Source of the DNA: Albidovulum sp. bin36
Lineage (GTDB): Bacteria; Pseudomonadota; Alphaproteobacteria; Rhodobacterales; Rhodobacteraceae
Reading direction: 5' to 3'
Assembly: GCA_002238565.1 (NCBI GenBank)
Contig: MPMP01000004.1
Span: 47,075 to 111,074, forward strand
Length of the DNA stretch: 64,000 bases
In this document: one piece after another, positions 52,898 through 62,221 of the stretch
Numbering within the stretch: the stretch's first letter is position 1
Layout: each line of letters begins with the position of its first letter
Translations under genes and position numbers: made by a program
The notes under the pieces: model-generated
What the model saw: the letters and a program-made list of their open reading frames with translations, nothing else
Told to the model about the DNA's origin: nothing
The model's database searches: none

Positions 52898-53220
52898 TTT
52901 TTCTTCCTTCGCAACTTCAGGCGCACTAAAGCGGACGCTATTGGCACGCGCGTGATTCTGGGCGCCGGCGACCCCGATGGGACGCAAGCGGAGGCGAGAC
53001 TGCGCACTCGACGAAACCATTTCGCATCCCGGCGGCCGGGCGCGCCGCCCGTAGCAATGGCCGGCGCGCGCTGAACCCGAACATTCAGCTCTCGCGAATC
53101 GAATCGACTGGGATTTAACCGAAACCAACCAAGCTCGCAATCGGAATAGGCCAAATCTTTGCCATTTTTGCAATTTTCGCCGATTTGGTCTATTATTGGT
53201 ATTCTACGATGGAGGCGGCT

Positions 53221-53913
53221 ATGACTGATTCGCCAATTCGGCGCACTGGATCTTCTGAAATCGCTTCCGTCCTGCGAAGCGAGATTTCCGACAATACTTG
53301 GAACGAGTTCGACCGGCTTCCGCCGGAACGGGAGCTTGCCGCTCGATTCGGCGTGTCCCGCGGCACCGTGCGCGATGCGCTGGCAAAGCTCTCGAAAGAA
53401 AACCTTGTCGAAATTCGAAGAAGCAGCGGATCGTTCGTAACCCCTTGCAAGCGCGCGGAGTTCACGGATCTGCCTTTTGAATCAATTCGACCGCTTGAGC
53501 TTATCGACGCTCGATTCGCGCTGGAGCCGCACATTTGCCGCCTCGCCGTGCTCAATGCGCGACGAGCGGATTTCGAGGACTTGGAAGTCCTGCTTGAATC
53601 GATGGAAGCGGAGGTCAACGACTGGATCAGCTTTTCCGATCTGGATGCCGAATTCCATGCCCGGCTGGTCGAAACCACCGGCAACCAGTTGCTGCTCTGG
53701 ATGGCGCGCCAAATCGATAGAGTGCGCATCCAGGACGAATGGATGCGCATGCGGCGCTTGACCCTAGAACCGCCGATCATCGTTCAGTACAATTCGCAGC
53801 ACAGGCGGATCGTCGATGCAATCCGAAAGCGCGACCCTGAACTGGCGGCGAACATCATGAAGGAGCACCTTGAAACGGCGCGGCTGTCGCTGACGCGCGC
53901 CGCGGCCACTTGA
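53221..53913 (+). CDS. GntR-family regulator (FadR/FCD type), divergent from the GS gene
   Basis: LPPERELAARFGVSRGTVRDALAKLSKENLVEIRRSSGSFV winged HTH; C-terminal FCD domain; start could be 53212. Confidence 0.92.
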   Translation: MTDSPIRRTGSSEIASVLRSEISDNTWNEFDRLPPERELAARFGVSRGTVRDALAKLSKENLVEIRRSSGSFVTPCKRAEFTDLPFESIRPLELIDARFALEPHICRLAVLNARRADFEDLEVLLESMEAEVNDWISFSDLDAEFHARLVETTGNQLLLWMARQIDRVRIQDEWMRMRRLTLEPPIIVQYNSQHRRIVDAIRKRDPELAANIMKEHLETARLSLTRAAAT

Positions 53914-54534
53914 GTTCGGCAATCCAGCCGAATTATCGGCGAGCCTGGAATGCGGGCGCGGGCATTCCCCAGGTCGATAAATCAATGCCGTTCGGTGCCG
54001 CCGACCCGTTCGGGCAACGGCATCCGGCTAAGGAAATTTCCAAATAGGACAAGGACTCGGATACTGGAGCTTCGGCAAGAATCCGGTTGCTTCTCCGAGG
54101 CGTTCAACTCCGGACGGCGGCGCGCTCTATTCACTTAGAATCTCGGCTTTTTCGATTTGCGGTTACGATCGGACGCGCCGACCGCGGTCCGCGCAGCCGA
54201 TTCGGCGACAAATGCGCCATGCTCGGAAGGCGCCGCCTCGACCTCGCGACCGAAGAGTCGATTTCCGTTGCCGGAATAGCCGCGCGCGCCCGATCGGTCG
54301 CCGGCGCAGTCCGTATTTTGGTTGGCGCATATGTCGGAGCCGCCGCCTTCGCCGCGATTGATATCGGTCCGAAGCGGGTGGCGAACAGGCGCGAGACGGC
54401 TGTTAGGGCGAAGGCGGCGCAGTGGCGCGGTGCGCGTACTTGACGCCGCGTTTCGAAACTCGGCGGATTAGCCGGAGATGCGACGAAGAACAGACGCCGC
54501 GGACCCGCGAATGCCCTGATAGCCGGACGGTCCG

Positions 54535-55611
54535 CTACACATCCGAGTCGGAATGCGCGCCCGCGCGCTTCGGCGGGGCGGACGAGTTTCGGAGTATGAG
54601 CTGAACTTCGACCGAAACGTGCGTTGCCACTTCGCTTCCGCTCAATTTGCCGAGAATGTAGTCCGCGGCGTCGGCCCCCATCTCTTCCGCCGGAACGTCG
54701 ATGGTCGTGAGAGGCGGGTTTGAATGCATCGCATATTCGAGATTGTCGAAGCCGACGACGGAAATATCGCCCGGGATTTCCATCCCCTTCGCGGTGCATT
54801 CTATGAGGGCGCCCAGAGCGAGAACGTCGTTTCCGCAAATAATGGCGGTTGGCTGCGCGCCGTCGCGCGATAGAAGCAGCGCGCAGGCTCTTCTGCCGCT
54901 CGCAATGGAATACGGACTTTCCGCGACCATGGAATCCGGCAAATCGATGCCGTGTTTCCGCAGTTCCCCTCGAATCCCTTCGAGCCGTCTTGTCGTTCGA
55001 TCATTGTCCCTGATGATCCCGGAAATGACGCAAATTCTCCGGTGCCCCAGATGCACCAGGTGCTGAGCGGCCTTCGCCGCCGCCGATGAATTGTCGAATC
55101 CCACGGTCGGATAGGCGCTCTTGGAGTTGAAGACGTATGTATTGACAAAGGGAACTTCGTACTGGTCCAAAAGCTCGTAGAGACTTGGCCGATGCCGGTC
55201 GCCGACAAGGATCAGCGCCTCGGCTCCGCGTTCGAGAAGCAATCTCGCCTCTTTCAATTCCGCGTCCAGATCATAGCCGAAAGTCGCGATCAGGGTGGAA
55301 ATTCCCGCCTCCGAGAACCGGGCATTGGCGGCGCCGACCAGACGAGCGTAAAGCGCATAGTCCAGTGTCGGGATCAGAACGCCGACCATGTTGGAGCGCT
55401 GGGAGCGCAGCGCGCGCGCGGCGTGGTTGCGCACATAGCCGAGTTCGAGCATCGCGCTTTCGATCCGGGAACGCTTTTCGGGGGATACCTTCTCCGGATT
55501 GTTGATTGCGCGCGATATCGTCGCCGGCGCGCAGCCGGCAAGTTTGGCAACGTCCGTTATGCGAACCCGCGATGGATCATCTTGAAATCGATTTCTTGAT
55601 TCAGGCATCAT
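54535..55611 (-). CDS. LacI-family transcriptional regulator
   Basis: VRITDVAKLAGCAPATISRAINNPEKVSPEKRSRIESAMLELGYVRNHAARALRS HTH/hinge; PBP effector domain; ATG 55611 or 55608. Confidence 0.93.
   Translation of the reverse strand: MMPESRNRFQDDPSRVRITDVAKLAGCAPATISRAINNPEKVSPEKRSRIESAMLELGYVRNHAARALRSQRSNMVGVLIPTLDYALYARLVGAANARFSEAGISTLIATFGYDLDAELKEARLLLERGAEALILVGDRHRPSLYELLDQYEVPFVNTYVFNSKSAYPTVGFDNSSAAAKAAQHLVHLGHRRICVISGIIRDNDRTTRRLEGIRGELRKHGIDLPDSMVAESPYSIASGRRACALLLSRDGAQPTAIICGNDVLALGALIECTAKGMEIPGDISVVGFDNLEYAMHSNPPLTTIDVPAEEMGADAADYILGKLSGSEVATHVSVEVQLILRNSSAPPKRAGAHSDSDV
55584..55595. promoter_or_regulatory. Candidate LacI-family operator 1 (inside 5' end of lacI-type gene)
   Basis: Perfect 12-bp palindrome GAAATCGATTTC. 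Confidence 0.55.
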
Positions 55612-55677
55612 TCCCGCAAGCTCTTGCCTCAACAAACCGCACTTTATCAGATATTTATACTCTAGAAAAGAAAAGTG

Positions 55678-55706
55678 TTGACAGAATTGACGCGCCAAAA
55701 TAAAAT
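55678..55706 (+). promoter_or_regulatory. Sigma70-type promoter for the TRAP operon
   Basis: TTGACA (55678-55683), 17-bp spacer, TAAAAT (55701-55706), 36 bp before the DctQ start. Confidence 0.75.
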
Positions 55707-55713
55707 CGATTTC
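55702..55713. promoter_or_regulatory. Candidate LacI-family operator 2 overlapping the -10 box
   Basis: AAAATCGATTTC, sharing the AAATCGATTT palindrome with operator 1. Confidence 0.6.
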
Positions 55714-55742
55714 TAGTTTCGGGGCATGGTCCGGGAGGAAGA

Positions 55743-56240
55743 ATGTCGCAGTCGGAGGTCGGGCGGAAGTCGATGATTCTGTCGGCTCTTTTGAATGCGG
55801 CCGCCTTCTCCGTCTTCGCGATCTCCGTATTGATGGTCGTGGTTACGCTCGCTCAGGTCGTATTCAGATACGTCATCGCGGCGCCGCTCCCCTGGTCGGA
55901 GGAACTGGCGCGATATTGCTTCGTCTGGATCGTCTTTCTGGGCGGGGCGATTGGCCTTTCGCGAGGGATTCACCTAGGCGTCGACCTGTTCGTCAACTTG
56001 CTTCCTGACAGGTTCAGACCCGGCCTCGAGGCGCTTTCGAATGCGTTGATCGCGTGCTTCGCGGCCGCCGTCGTCTACGCGAGCTATCCGGTCATCAATA
56101 TGAACATGCTTCAGCGCTCGCCGGCCATGGGCGTGCAGATGTCGTGGATCTACATCGCAATTCCCATATCCATGTGCCTGATAGTGCTAATCTGCGTTGA
56201 GCGCATCGTTGCCATCCTCCTCGCAAGCAGAAATCGTTAG
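55743..56240 (+). CDS. TRAP transporter small permease (DctQ)
   Basis: 165 aa, four TM; VVVTLAQVVFRYVIAAPLPWSEELARYCFVWIVFLGGAIGL. Confidence 0.92.
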   Translation: MSQSEVGRKSMILSALLNAAAFSVFAISVLMVVVTLAQVVFRYVIAAPLPWSEELARYCFVWIVFLGGAIGLSRGIHLGVDLFVNLLPDRFRPGLEALSNALIACFAAAVVYASYPVINMNMLQRSPAMGVQMSWIYIAIPISMCLIVLICVERIVAILLASRNR

Positions 56241-56254
56241 GCGCGGGCGAGTCG

Positions 56255-57532
56255 ATGCTGGCGATCCTTTTCATCACCTTCTTCGCGCTCTTGCTGATCA
56301 ATATCCCGATCGCCTTCGCGCTCGGCATCGCGGCGGCTCTGACGCTCGCGCTCGACGGCACGCTGCCGCTGAACAGCATCGTTACGCGCGCATTCGTGGG
56401 CGTGGATTCTTTCACGCTCCTCGCGATCCCGTTCTTTATCATTGCGGGCGAGCTCATGAACGCCTGCGGGATCACGGAGCGCATTGTGGCTTTCTCGCGA
56501 TCTCTTGTCGGGCATATTCGCGGCGGCCTGGCCCATGTAACGATCGTATCGAACATGTTCTTTTCGGGCATCTCCGGCTCGGCGACCGCCGATGCGTCGG
56601 CTCTCGGATCCATGATGATCCCGGCGATGAAAAAAAACGGCTTCGACGCCGACTACGCCGTGGCCGTCAACGCTTCGGCAAGCGCGATGGGGCCAATCAT
56701 ACCTCCAAGCATCATGATGGTGATCTACGGCTCTATCGCCAACGTCTCCATCGCGCAGCTCTTTCTGGGCGGTTTCGTTCCTGGATTGATGGTTGCGCTC
56801 GGCCTGATGCTGATGGCCTACTACGTGGCGACGAAAAGGAACTATCCCGCGCCGCGGCGATCCGAGCTTCCCCCGGTCATTCCCGCATTCCGGGATGCGC
56901 TCTGGGCTCTAGCCATGCCCGTCATCATCCTGGGCGGGATCTTTTCCGGAGTATTCACTGCGACGGAAGCAGGCGTTGTGGCCGTGGCCTATGCGACCCT
57001 TGTCGGTACATTCGTATATCGAACGCTCACATTCAGGCTCGTCAGGGAGCTTCTCGTAAATGCGGCGGTGACGACGGCGGCGGCCATGTTTCTGATTGCC
57101 ATGGCGACGTCCTTCGCCTGGCTGCTGGCCTGGGCGGGATTCGGCAAGACCGTGCTCGGCTTTCTCGGCGGCATTTCGACGGACCCGACAATCGCCGTTC
57201 TGCTCATCCTGGGCTTCATACTGATCCTTGGACTATTTATCGAAGGAATTCCGATACTGATCATATTCACGCCGGTGCTGCTGCCTGTCGTGAAAGGTCT
57301 CGGAATCGATCCGGTCTATTTCGGCGTGGTGCTGGTCATGGCGGTCGTAATCGGGTCGGTGACCCCGCCTGTCGGCATTCTCACCTACATCTGCTGCGCC
57401 ATAGCCGGCCTCACCATCTCTCAGGCTTTTCGGGCCCTGGTGCCTTTCTGCGCAGTGCTCATTGCCGTCCTGATCGCCGTGGCCTTGTTCCCCGGCCTCA
57501 TCATGACAATTCCCAACCTTGCCAGCCGGTAG
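56255..57532 (+). CDS. TRAP transporter large permease (DctM)
   Basis: 425 aa; LAIPFFIIAGELMNACGITERIVAFSRSLVGHIRGGLAHVTIVSNMFFSGISGSATADASALG. Confidence 0.95.
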   Translation: MLAILFITFFALLLINIPIAFALGIAAALTLALDGTLPLNSIVTRAFVGVDSFTLLAIPFFIIAGELMNACGITERIVAFSRSLVGHIRGGLAHVTIVSNMFFSGISGSATADASALGSMMIPAMKKNGFDADYAVAVNASASAMGPIIPPSIMMVIYGSIANVSIAQLFLGGFVPGLMVALGLMLMAYYVATKRNYPAPRRSELPPVIPAFRDALWALAMPVIILGGIFSGVFTATEAGVVAVAYATLVGTFVYRTLTFRLVRELLVNAAVTTAAAMFLIAMATSFAWLLAWAGFGKTVLGFLGGISTDPTIAVLLILGFILILGLFIEGIPILIIFTPVLLPVVKGLGIDPVYFGVVLVMAVVIGSVTPPVGILTYICCAIAGLTISQAFRALVPFCAVLIAVLIAVALFPGLIMTIPNLASR

Positions 57533-57560
57533 GAAGCTAAAAACGCAGAGGTGCCCCGAC

Positions 57561-58718
57561 GTGAAAATTACCGTTGCAGAACTAAAGCAAAGGACCGAAA
57601 ACCTTAGGCGCCGGATGCGCTCCGAAGGCTACGATGCGCTCGTAGTCTACTCGGACGAATACCGTACGGGCCATGCGTCCTATATCACGAACTATAAGCC
57701 GATCAACGTTATCGAGGAGTCCCCTCAGCTGGTCATCCTAATCGGGGACCGGGAGCCGGTCGTCCTCCTGGGGCGCCTGAACGCCTATGCGGCGAAGGAT
57801 CAGTGCTGGATCGAGGACATTCGCGGCATTCACCGGCCATATACGGACCTGCCGGAAATCTTCGCGCCGATCGCCGGGCGCAATAGCAAGATCGGCCTGA
57901 TCGGCAAAAACATTCTGCCATTCGAGATTTACGAGCAGGTTTCCGAAGCCGCGCCCATGGCGCGGTTCGATTCTCGCGACGATATCATGCTGGATCTGAG
58001 AAAGATAAAATCCGAATCCGAAATCGCTCTGATGGAGCGCGCCGCCGAGATCAATGACGAGGTGCTGCGCCAGGCCGTTAAGCTGATAAAGGTCGGCATG
58101 ACCGAAATCCAGGTGGCCGGGGTCGCCGAAAGCATCGCGCGCAATCTCAATGCCGATATTGGCTCGGCCACCGTTGTCATGTCCGGCCCCAACACCAAGT
58201 ACCCCGCATGGCGCGCTACGGACCGCAAGATCGAACCCGGCGATTTCGTCATGCTGGACTTTAATCCCGCGTTCGAAAATTATTGCAACGACGGGGGCAT
58301 CACCATTCTGATGCCCGGCGCCGATCCCGAGCAGGAGCGCGCGCTTGTCGCCGGCCACAAGGCCCTGAAAAAAGTGATCACGGAGATTCGCCCGGGCTGC
58401 ACGGCTCGGTCTATTTTTGACACGCTTCTGTCCGAACTCGAGCCCGCGGGACTTGCGGCGCATTTCACGCCCTATGCCAAGGGCCTGCGCGGCGTAGGCC
58501 ACGCCGTCGGACTTGACGTTGTTGAGCCGCCGAACCTCAGCTCCGACAGTGATTTCGTGCTAGAGGCGAGAATGACTCTTGCCGTCAAGCTCGACCTGCA
58601 CGATCTGGTCGGCGGCGGCTATCGAATCGAAGTTGTGGTCGCGGTCGCCGACGACGGCGTTCGGCCGCTGAACAAGCTGGTTCTTGAAGAGCCGGATGAT
58701 TTCGCGGTTCAGCGCTGA
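57561..58718 (+). CDS. M24-family aminopeptidase/creatinase-like protein
   Basis: GTG start at 57561; SEIALMERAAEINDEVLRQAVKLIKVGMTE, VMLDFNPAFENYCND, GVGHAVGLDVVEPP. Confidence 0.88.
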   Translation: MKITVAELKQRTENLRRRMRSEGYDALVVYSDEYRTGHASYITNYKPINVIEESPQLVILIGDREPVVLLGRLNAYAAKDQCWIEDIRGIHRPYTDLPEIFAPIAGRNSKIGLIGKNILPFEIYEQVSEAAPMARFDSRDDIMLDLRKIKSESEIALMERAAEINDEVLRQAVKLIKVGMTEIQVAGVAESIARNLNADIGSATVVMSGPNTKYPAWRATDRKIEPGDFVMLDFNPAFENYCNDGGITILMPGADPEQERALVAGHKALKKVITEIRPGCTARSIFDTLLSELEPAGLAAHFTPYAKGLRGVGHAVGLDVVEPPNLSSDSDFVLEARMTLAVKLDLHDLVGGGYRIEVVVAVADDGVRPLNKLVLEEPDDFAVQR

Positions 58719-58822
58719 TTGGCCGCGCCAAGGAATTCCGACCCGCGTTGGGGAGGAGACGACCGGCGCTCGCGCCGGAGAATAAGCGGTAGAACTGTTC
58801 TCAAAACGAAAGGAAATCGAAG

Positions 58823-59803
58823 ATGATCAGGAGAACCTTACTAACGGGCGCCGGAACGGCCGTCGCCCTGTCGATGGCGACGCTGGCGCAGCCTGCGCTC
58901 GGCGCCGACATGACCATTCGAGTAGCGTCGGTCACGGGCCCGGCTCACCACCACAACGTAGCCTTGCGCTGGTTCGCCGACCGCGTAGCGGCGAACGATG
59001 TCGGTCTGAACATCGAAGTTCTCGACGGCGCGCAGCTTGGCGGCGAGCGAGACTATATCGAAGGCATGATGCTGGGCAGCATCCAGATGGCTCAGGTGTC
59101 CACGGCGCCTGTCAGCGGCTTCATTCCCGAGTTCGACCTATTTAGCCTGCCCTATCTGATTCGCGATACGGAACATTTCAAAAACGTGGTTTCGGGGCCG
59201 ATCGGCGGCAAATTCAGTGACTTGGCCGAACAGCGCGGGCTGAAGATTCTCGCCTGGTTCGACAACGGCTATCGCAACGTGTTCAACAAGGTGCGCCCGG
59301 TGGTCACGCCCGAAGACATGGACGGCTTGAAGATCCGCGTGATGGAAAGCCCGCTCATGGTGAACACGCTGAATGCGATGGGCGGATCGGCGACCCCGAT
59401 GTCCTATAGCGAGCTCTACACCGCTTTGGAGCAGGGCGTGCTGGACGGCGGCGAAAACGCTGCCGGCAACGTGCTGAACGACAAATTCTACGAGGTTAGC
59501 GGCTATTTTTCGATGACTCAGCATTTCCGCCCGCCGGGGATCGTCGCGATCAGCCTGGGCACGTGGAATGAACTTTCGGAGGGACAGCAGGCCGTAATGA
59601 TGGAGGAAGCCGCCGCGCTGCAGGATTACGAAATTCAATTGACCGGAGAGGTCGGCGCAGCCGCTCTCGAAGAGCTGGAGGCAAAAGGCATGATGATCAA
59701 CGAAGCCGATGTCGCCGCGTTCCGCGAGCGCATGGGACCGGTCTATGAAGATTTCATCGCCAAGCACGGCGCCGAGCTTCTGGAGATAATTCAGAACACA
59801 TAG
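58823..59803 (+). CDS. TRAP transporter substrate-binding protein (DctP)
   Basis: 326 aa; signal peptide; LKILAWFDNGYRNVFNKVRPVVTPEDMDGLKIRVMESPLMVNTLNAMGGSATPMSYSELYTALEQGVLDGGENA. Confidence 0.95.
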   Translation: MIRRTLLTGAGTAVALSMATLAQPALGADMTIRVASVTGPAHHHNVALRWFADRVAANDVGLNIEVLDGAQLGGERDYIEGMMLGSIQMAQVSTAPVSGFIPEFDLFSLPYLIRDTEHFKNVVSGPIGGKFSDLAEQRGLKILAWFDNGYRNVFNKVRPVVTPEDMDGLKIRVMESPLMVNTLNAMGGSATPMSYSELYTALEQGVLDGGENAAGNVLNDKFYEVSGYFSMTQHFRPPGIVAISLGTWNELSEGQQAVMMEEAAALQDYEIQLTGEVGAAALEELEAKGMMINEADVAAFRERMGPVYEDFIAKHGAELLEIIQNT

Positions 59804-59821
59804 CGGCGAGAAGGCCTAATT

Positions 59822-59850
59822 GCGCGGGCGGGCTTCCGGCCCGCCCGCGC
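59822..59850 (+). terminator. Strong GC hairpin after dctP (terminator or mRNA-stabilising element)
   Basis: GCGCGGGCGGGC ttccg GCCCGCCCGCGC perfect 12-bp stem; no U-tract. Confidence 0.55.
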
Positions 59851-60167
59851 CGTTCGGGGCTGCAAAACAGTCGCGCGGCGCGGCTGACCGGCTTCCCGGG
59901 ACAGGGCTTGCCCTGCGAAGAATCGCGACTCGCCGATAGGCGGCCAGGTCTCGGCAATCCGTTGCAAACGAATAATCGTTCGCAGAATTCGCATCGAATC
60001 CCGCGAATTCGACTGCGGCCCCGCATTCCCGGACTTCAACCGATTGCCGGCAGGCTGCCAAGCGCAGCGGTATCGATTATCCCGCTCCGGCTGCGGCCCG
60101 GCTCGGGACTATCCTGGGTCCGTTGACTGGACTCCATGCCTAGCCATGAATCAATAGAGACAGACCC

Positions 60168-61718
60168 ATGACGGAGCCGGCGCTTCTTATCTGCATTAAT
60201 CCTGCCGACAATGTCGCCGTTGTCGGCAATGACGGCGGTTTGGAAAAGGGGGCGACCGTTGATGGCCTGACACTTCGGCAACCAGTTCCGCAGGCCCATA
60301 AGGTTGCACTTGCGCCGCTTTCAGCCGGCGATCCCGTAAGGCGCTACGGCGCCGTTATCGGCTACGCCGCCGAGGCTATTCCCGCCGGAGGCTGGATCCA
60401 TGATTTCAATATTCAAATTCCGCCGGCTTCAGAGCTCAAGGGCCCGCCGACCGCCGCCCAAGCGCCGACGAACGTCGAGCCGCTGGCCGGATATGCGTTC
60501 CAAGGCTTTCGAAACGAAGACGGGAGCGTCGGTACTAGAAATATCTTAGCGATTACGAACACCGTGCAATGCGTCTCGGGAATCGTCGGCCACGCGGTCG
60601 AGCGCATTCGTCGCGAATTGCTTCCGCGCTTTCCCCATGTCGACGACGTTATCGCGCTCGACCACACTTACGGCTGCGGCGTCGCAATCGATGCCCCGGG
60701 GGCGGAAATTCCGATCCGCACGCTGCGCAACATTGCGCGCAACCCGAATTTCGCGGGTTCGACCATGGTGGTGAGCCTAGGCTGCGAAAAGCTTCAGCCA
60801 TCGCGGCTTTTTCCCGAAGCTTTCGGCGCATCGGCCGAAAAATCGGATTCCCTGGGCGCCGCCAGCCTAGTCACGCTGCAAGACGAAACCCACATCGGCT
60901 TCGAGGCGATGATCAGTTCAATCCTCCGAACCGCCGAGCGGCAGCTAGTCCAGCTCGACAATCGGCGGCGACAGAATTGCCCGGCCTCAGACCTTGTCGT
61001 CGGCCTTCAGTGCGGCGGCAGCGACGCCCTTTCGGGGGTAACGGCCAATCCGGCGCTCGGCCGCGCCGCCGACCTTGTCGTCCGGGCGGGGGGCACGGTG
61101 ATTTTTTCAGAAGTTACCGAAGTACGCGACGGAATCGATCAGCTCGTTCGGCGCGCCGCATCGCCTGGAATCGCCGAGGAACTGCTACGTCAGATGGAAT
61201 GGTATGATCGCTACCTGTCTCTCGGCCAGACCGATCGCAGCGCCAATACAACGCCCGGCAATAAAAGGGGCGGATTGTCGAACATCGTCGAAAAAGCGAT
61301 GGGATCGATCATAAAGTCCGGATCCATGCCCGTTAACGGCGTTATCCCGCCCGGGGAACGCGCAAAGGGAAACGGCCTGCTGTTCGCCGCGACTCCGGCG
61401 TCGGATTTTATTTGCGGCACTCTTCAGCTCGCGGCAGGCATGAATGTTCATGTCTTTACAACGGGTCGAGGCACGCCTTACGGGCTAGCGGAAGTCCCGG
61501 TTATCAAAGTTGCATCCCGCAGCGAACTCGCGACGCGCTGGCATGATTTGATGGACATGGACGCCGGTCGGATCGTTTCCGCCGGAGAAACGATTGAAAG
61601 CATGGGCCGGTCGATGTTCGACAAGATACTGGCGGTCGCCAGCGGTGAAAGAACCTGCGCCGAGCGGCTGGGACTTCGCAATCAACTCGCCCTGTTTAAT
61701 CCGGGGCCAGTAACCTAG
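60168..61718 (+). CDS. UxaA/GarD-family sugar-acid dehydratase (galactarate/altronate dehydratase-like)
   Basis: 516 aa; SAF-like N-terminus; GSVGTRNILAITNTVQC, DHTYGCGVA, VGLQCGGSDALSGVTANPALG, TGRGTPYGLAEVPVIKVASRS. Confidence 0.9.
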   Translation: MTEPALLICINPADNVAVVGNDGGLEKGATVDGLTLRQPVPQAHKVALAPLSAGDPVRRYGAVIGYAAEAIPAGGWIHDFNIQIPPASELKGPPTAAQAPTNVEPLAGYAFQGFRNEDGSVGTRNILAITNTVQCVSGIVGHAVERIRRELLPRFPHVDDVIALDHTYGCGVAIDAPGAEIPIRTLRNIARNPNFAGSTMVVSLGCEKLQPSRLFPEAFGASAEKSDSLGAASLVTLQDETHIGFEAMISSILRTAERQLVQLDNRRRQNCPASDLVVGLQCGGSDALSGVTANPALGRAADLVVRAGGTVIFSEVTEVRDGIDQLVRRAASPGIAEELLRQMEWYDRYLSLGQTDRSANTTPGNKRGGLSNIVEKAMGSIIKSGSMPVNGVIPPGERAKGNGLLFAATPASDFICGTLQLAAGMNVHVFTTGRGTPYGLAEVPVIKVASRSELATRWHDLMDMDAGRIVSAGETIESMGRSMFDKILAVASGERTCAERLGLRNQLALFNPGPVT

Positions 61719-61806
61719 CTTAGTCAGGTTCCTAAGTTAAATGGCGGCTTGGGCAATCACATAATCAGATCGCAGTTAAAAATCGGACCGTCGGCCGCCC
61801 GCGTAG

Positions 61807-62205
61807 CGTTATCTTGATCTTTCAGTTTTCGAAATAAATAATTTTAAGGAAAAGATCCGCGATGCTTACGACAGCCGTTACAGCGGAGTTCTGGACCCGT
61901 TTGCGAGCGGCAGCACGATTCCGCAGGAGGCGATTCGGCTCGTCCGCGACGAACCGGGAGGCGGGCCCGTGCTGTTGATCGACCGGGCACACAGGCTTAT
62001 GCACAACTGTCACTGCGGCGATGAGGCCCGGGGGACCGGCTACTTCGACAACCACTTTCTCGGGCGCCACTCACTGTTCGCCCAGATGTTCCAAGCTCTT
62101 AACGATCCTGTCCAAGCAAGGTCGAAGAAGCAAGCGTTCCACGAATCCCCTTCCAACCGCCTCACTGCCCGCGCTGGCCTTGCCCCTGGCGTCAGACGAC
62201 TTTAG
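61807..62205 (+). pseudogene. Truncated gene remnant lacking a start codon
   Basis: Open frame KEKIRDAYDSRYSGVLDPFASGSTIPQEAIRLVRDEPGGGPVLLIDRAHRLMHNCHCGDEARGTGYFDNHFLGRHSLFAQMFQAL; protein-like composition but no in-frame initiation codon upstream. Confidence 0.35.
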
Positions 62206-62221
62206 GCTTGGAGACCAAGAC

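Noticed and set aside
56197-57540. 447-aa plus-strand ORF overlapping DctM
   Set aside because: Arg-rich out-of-frame product of the DctM coding sequence
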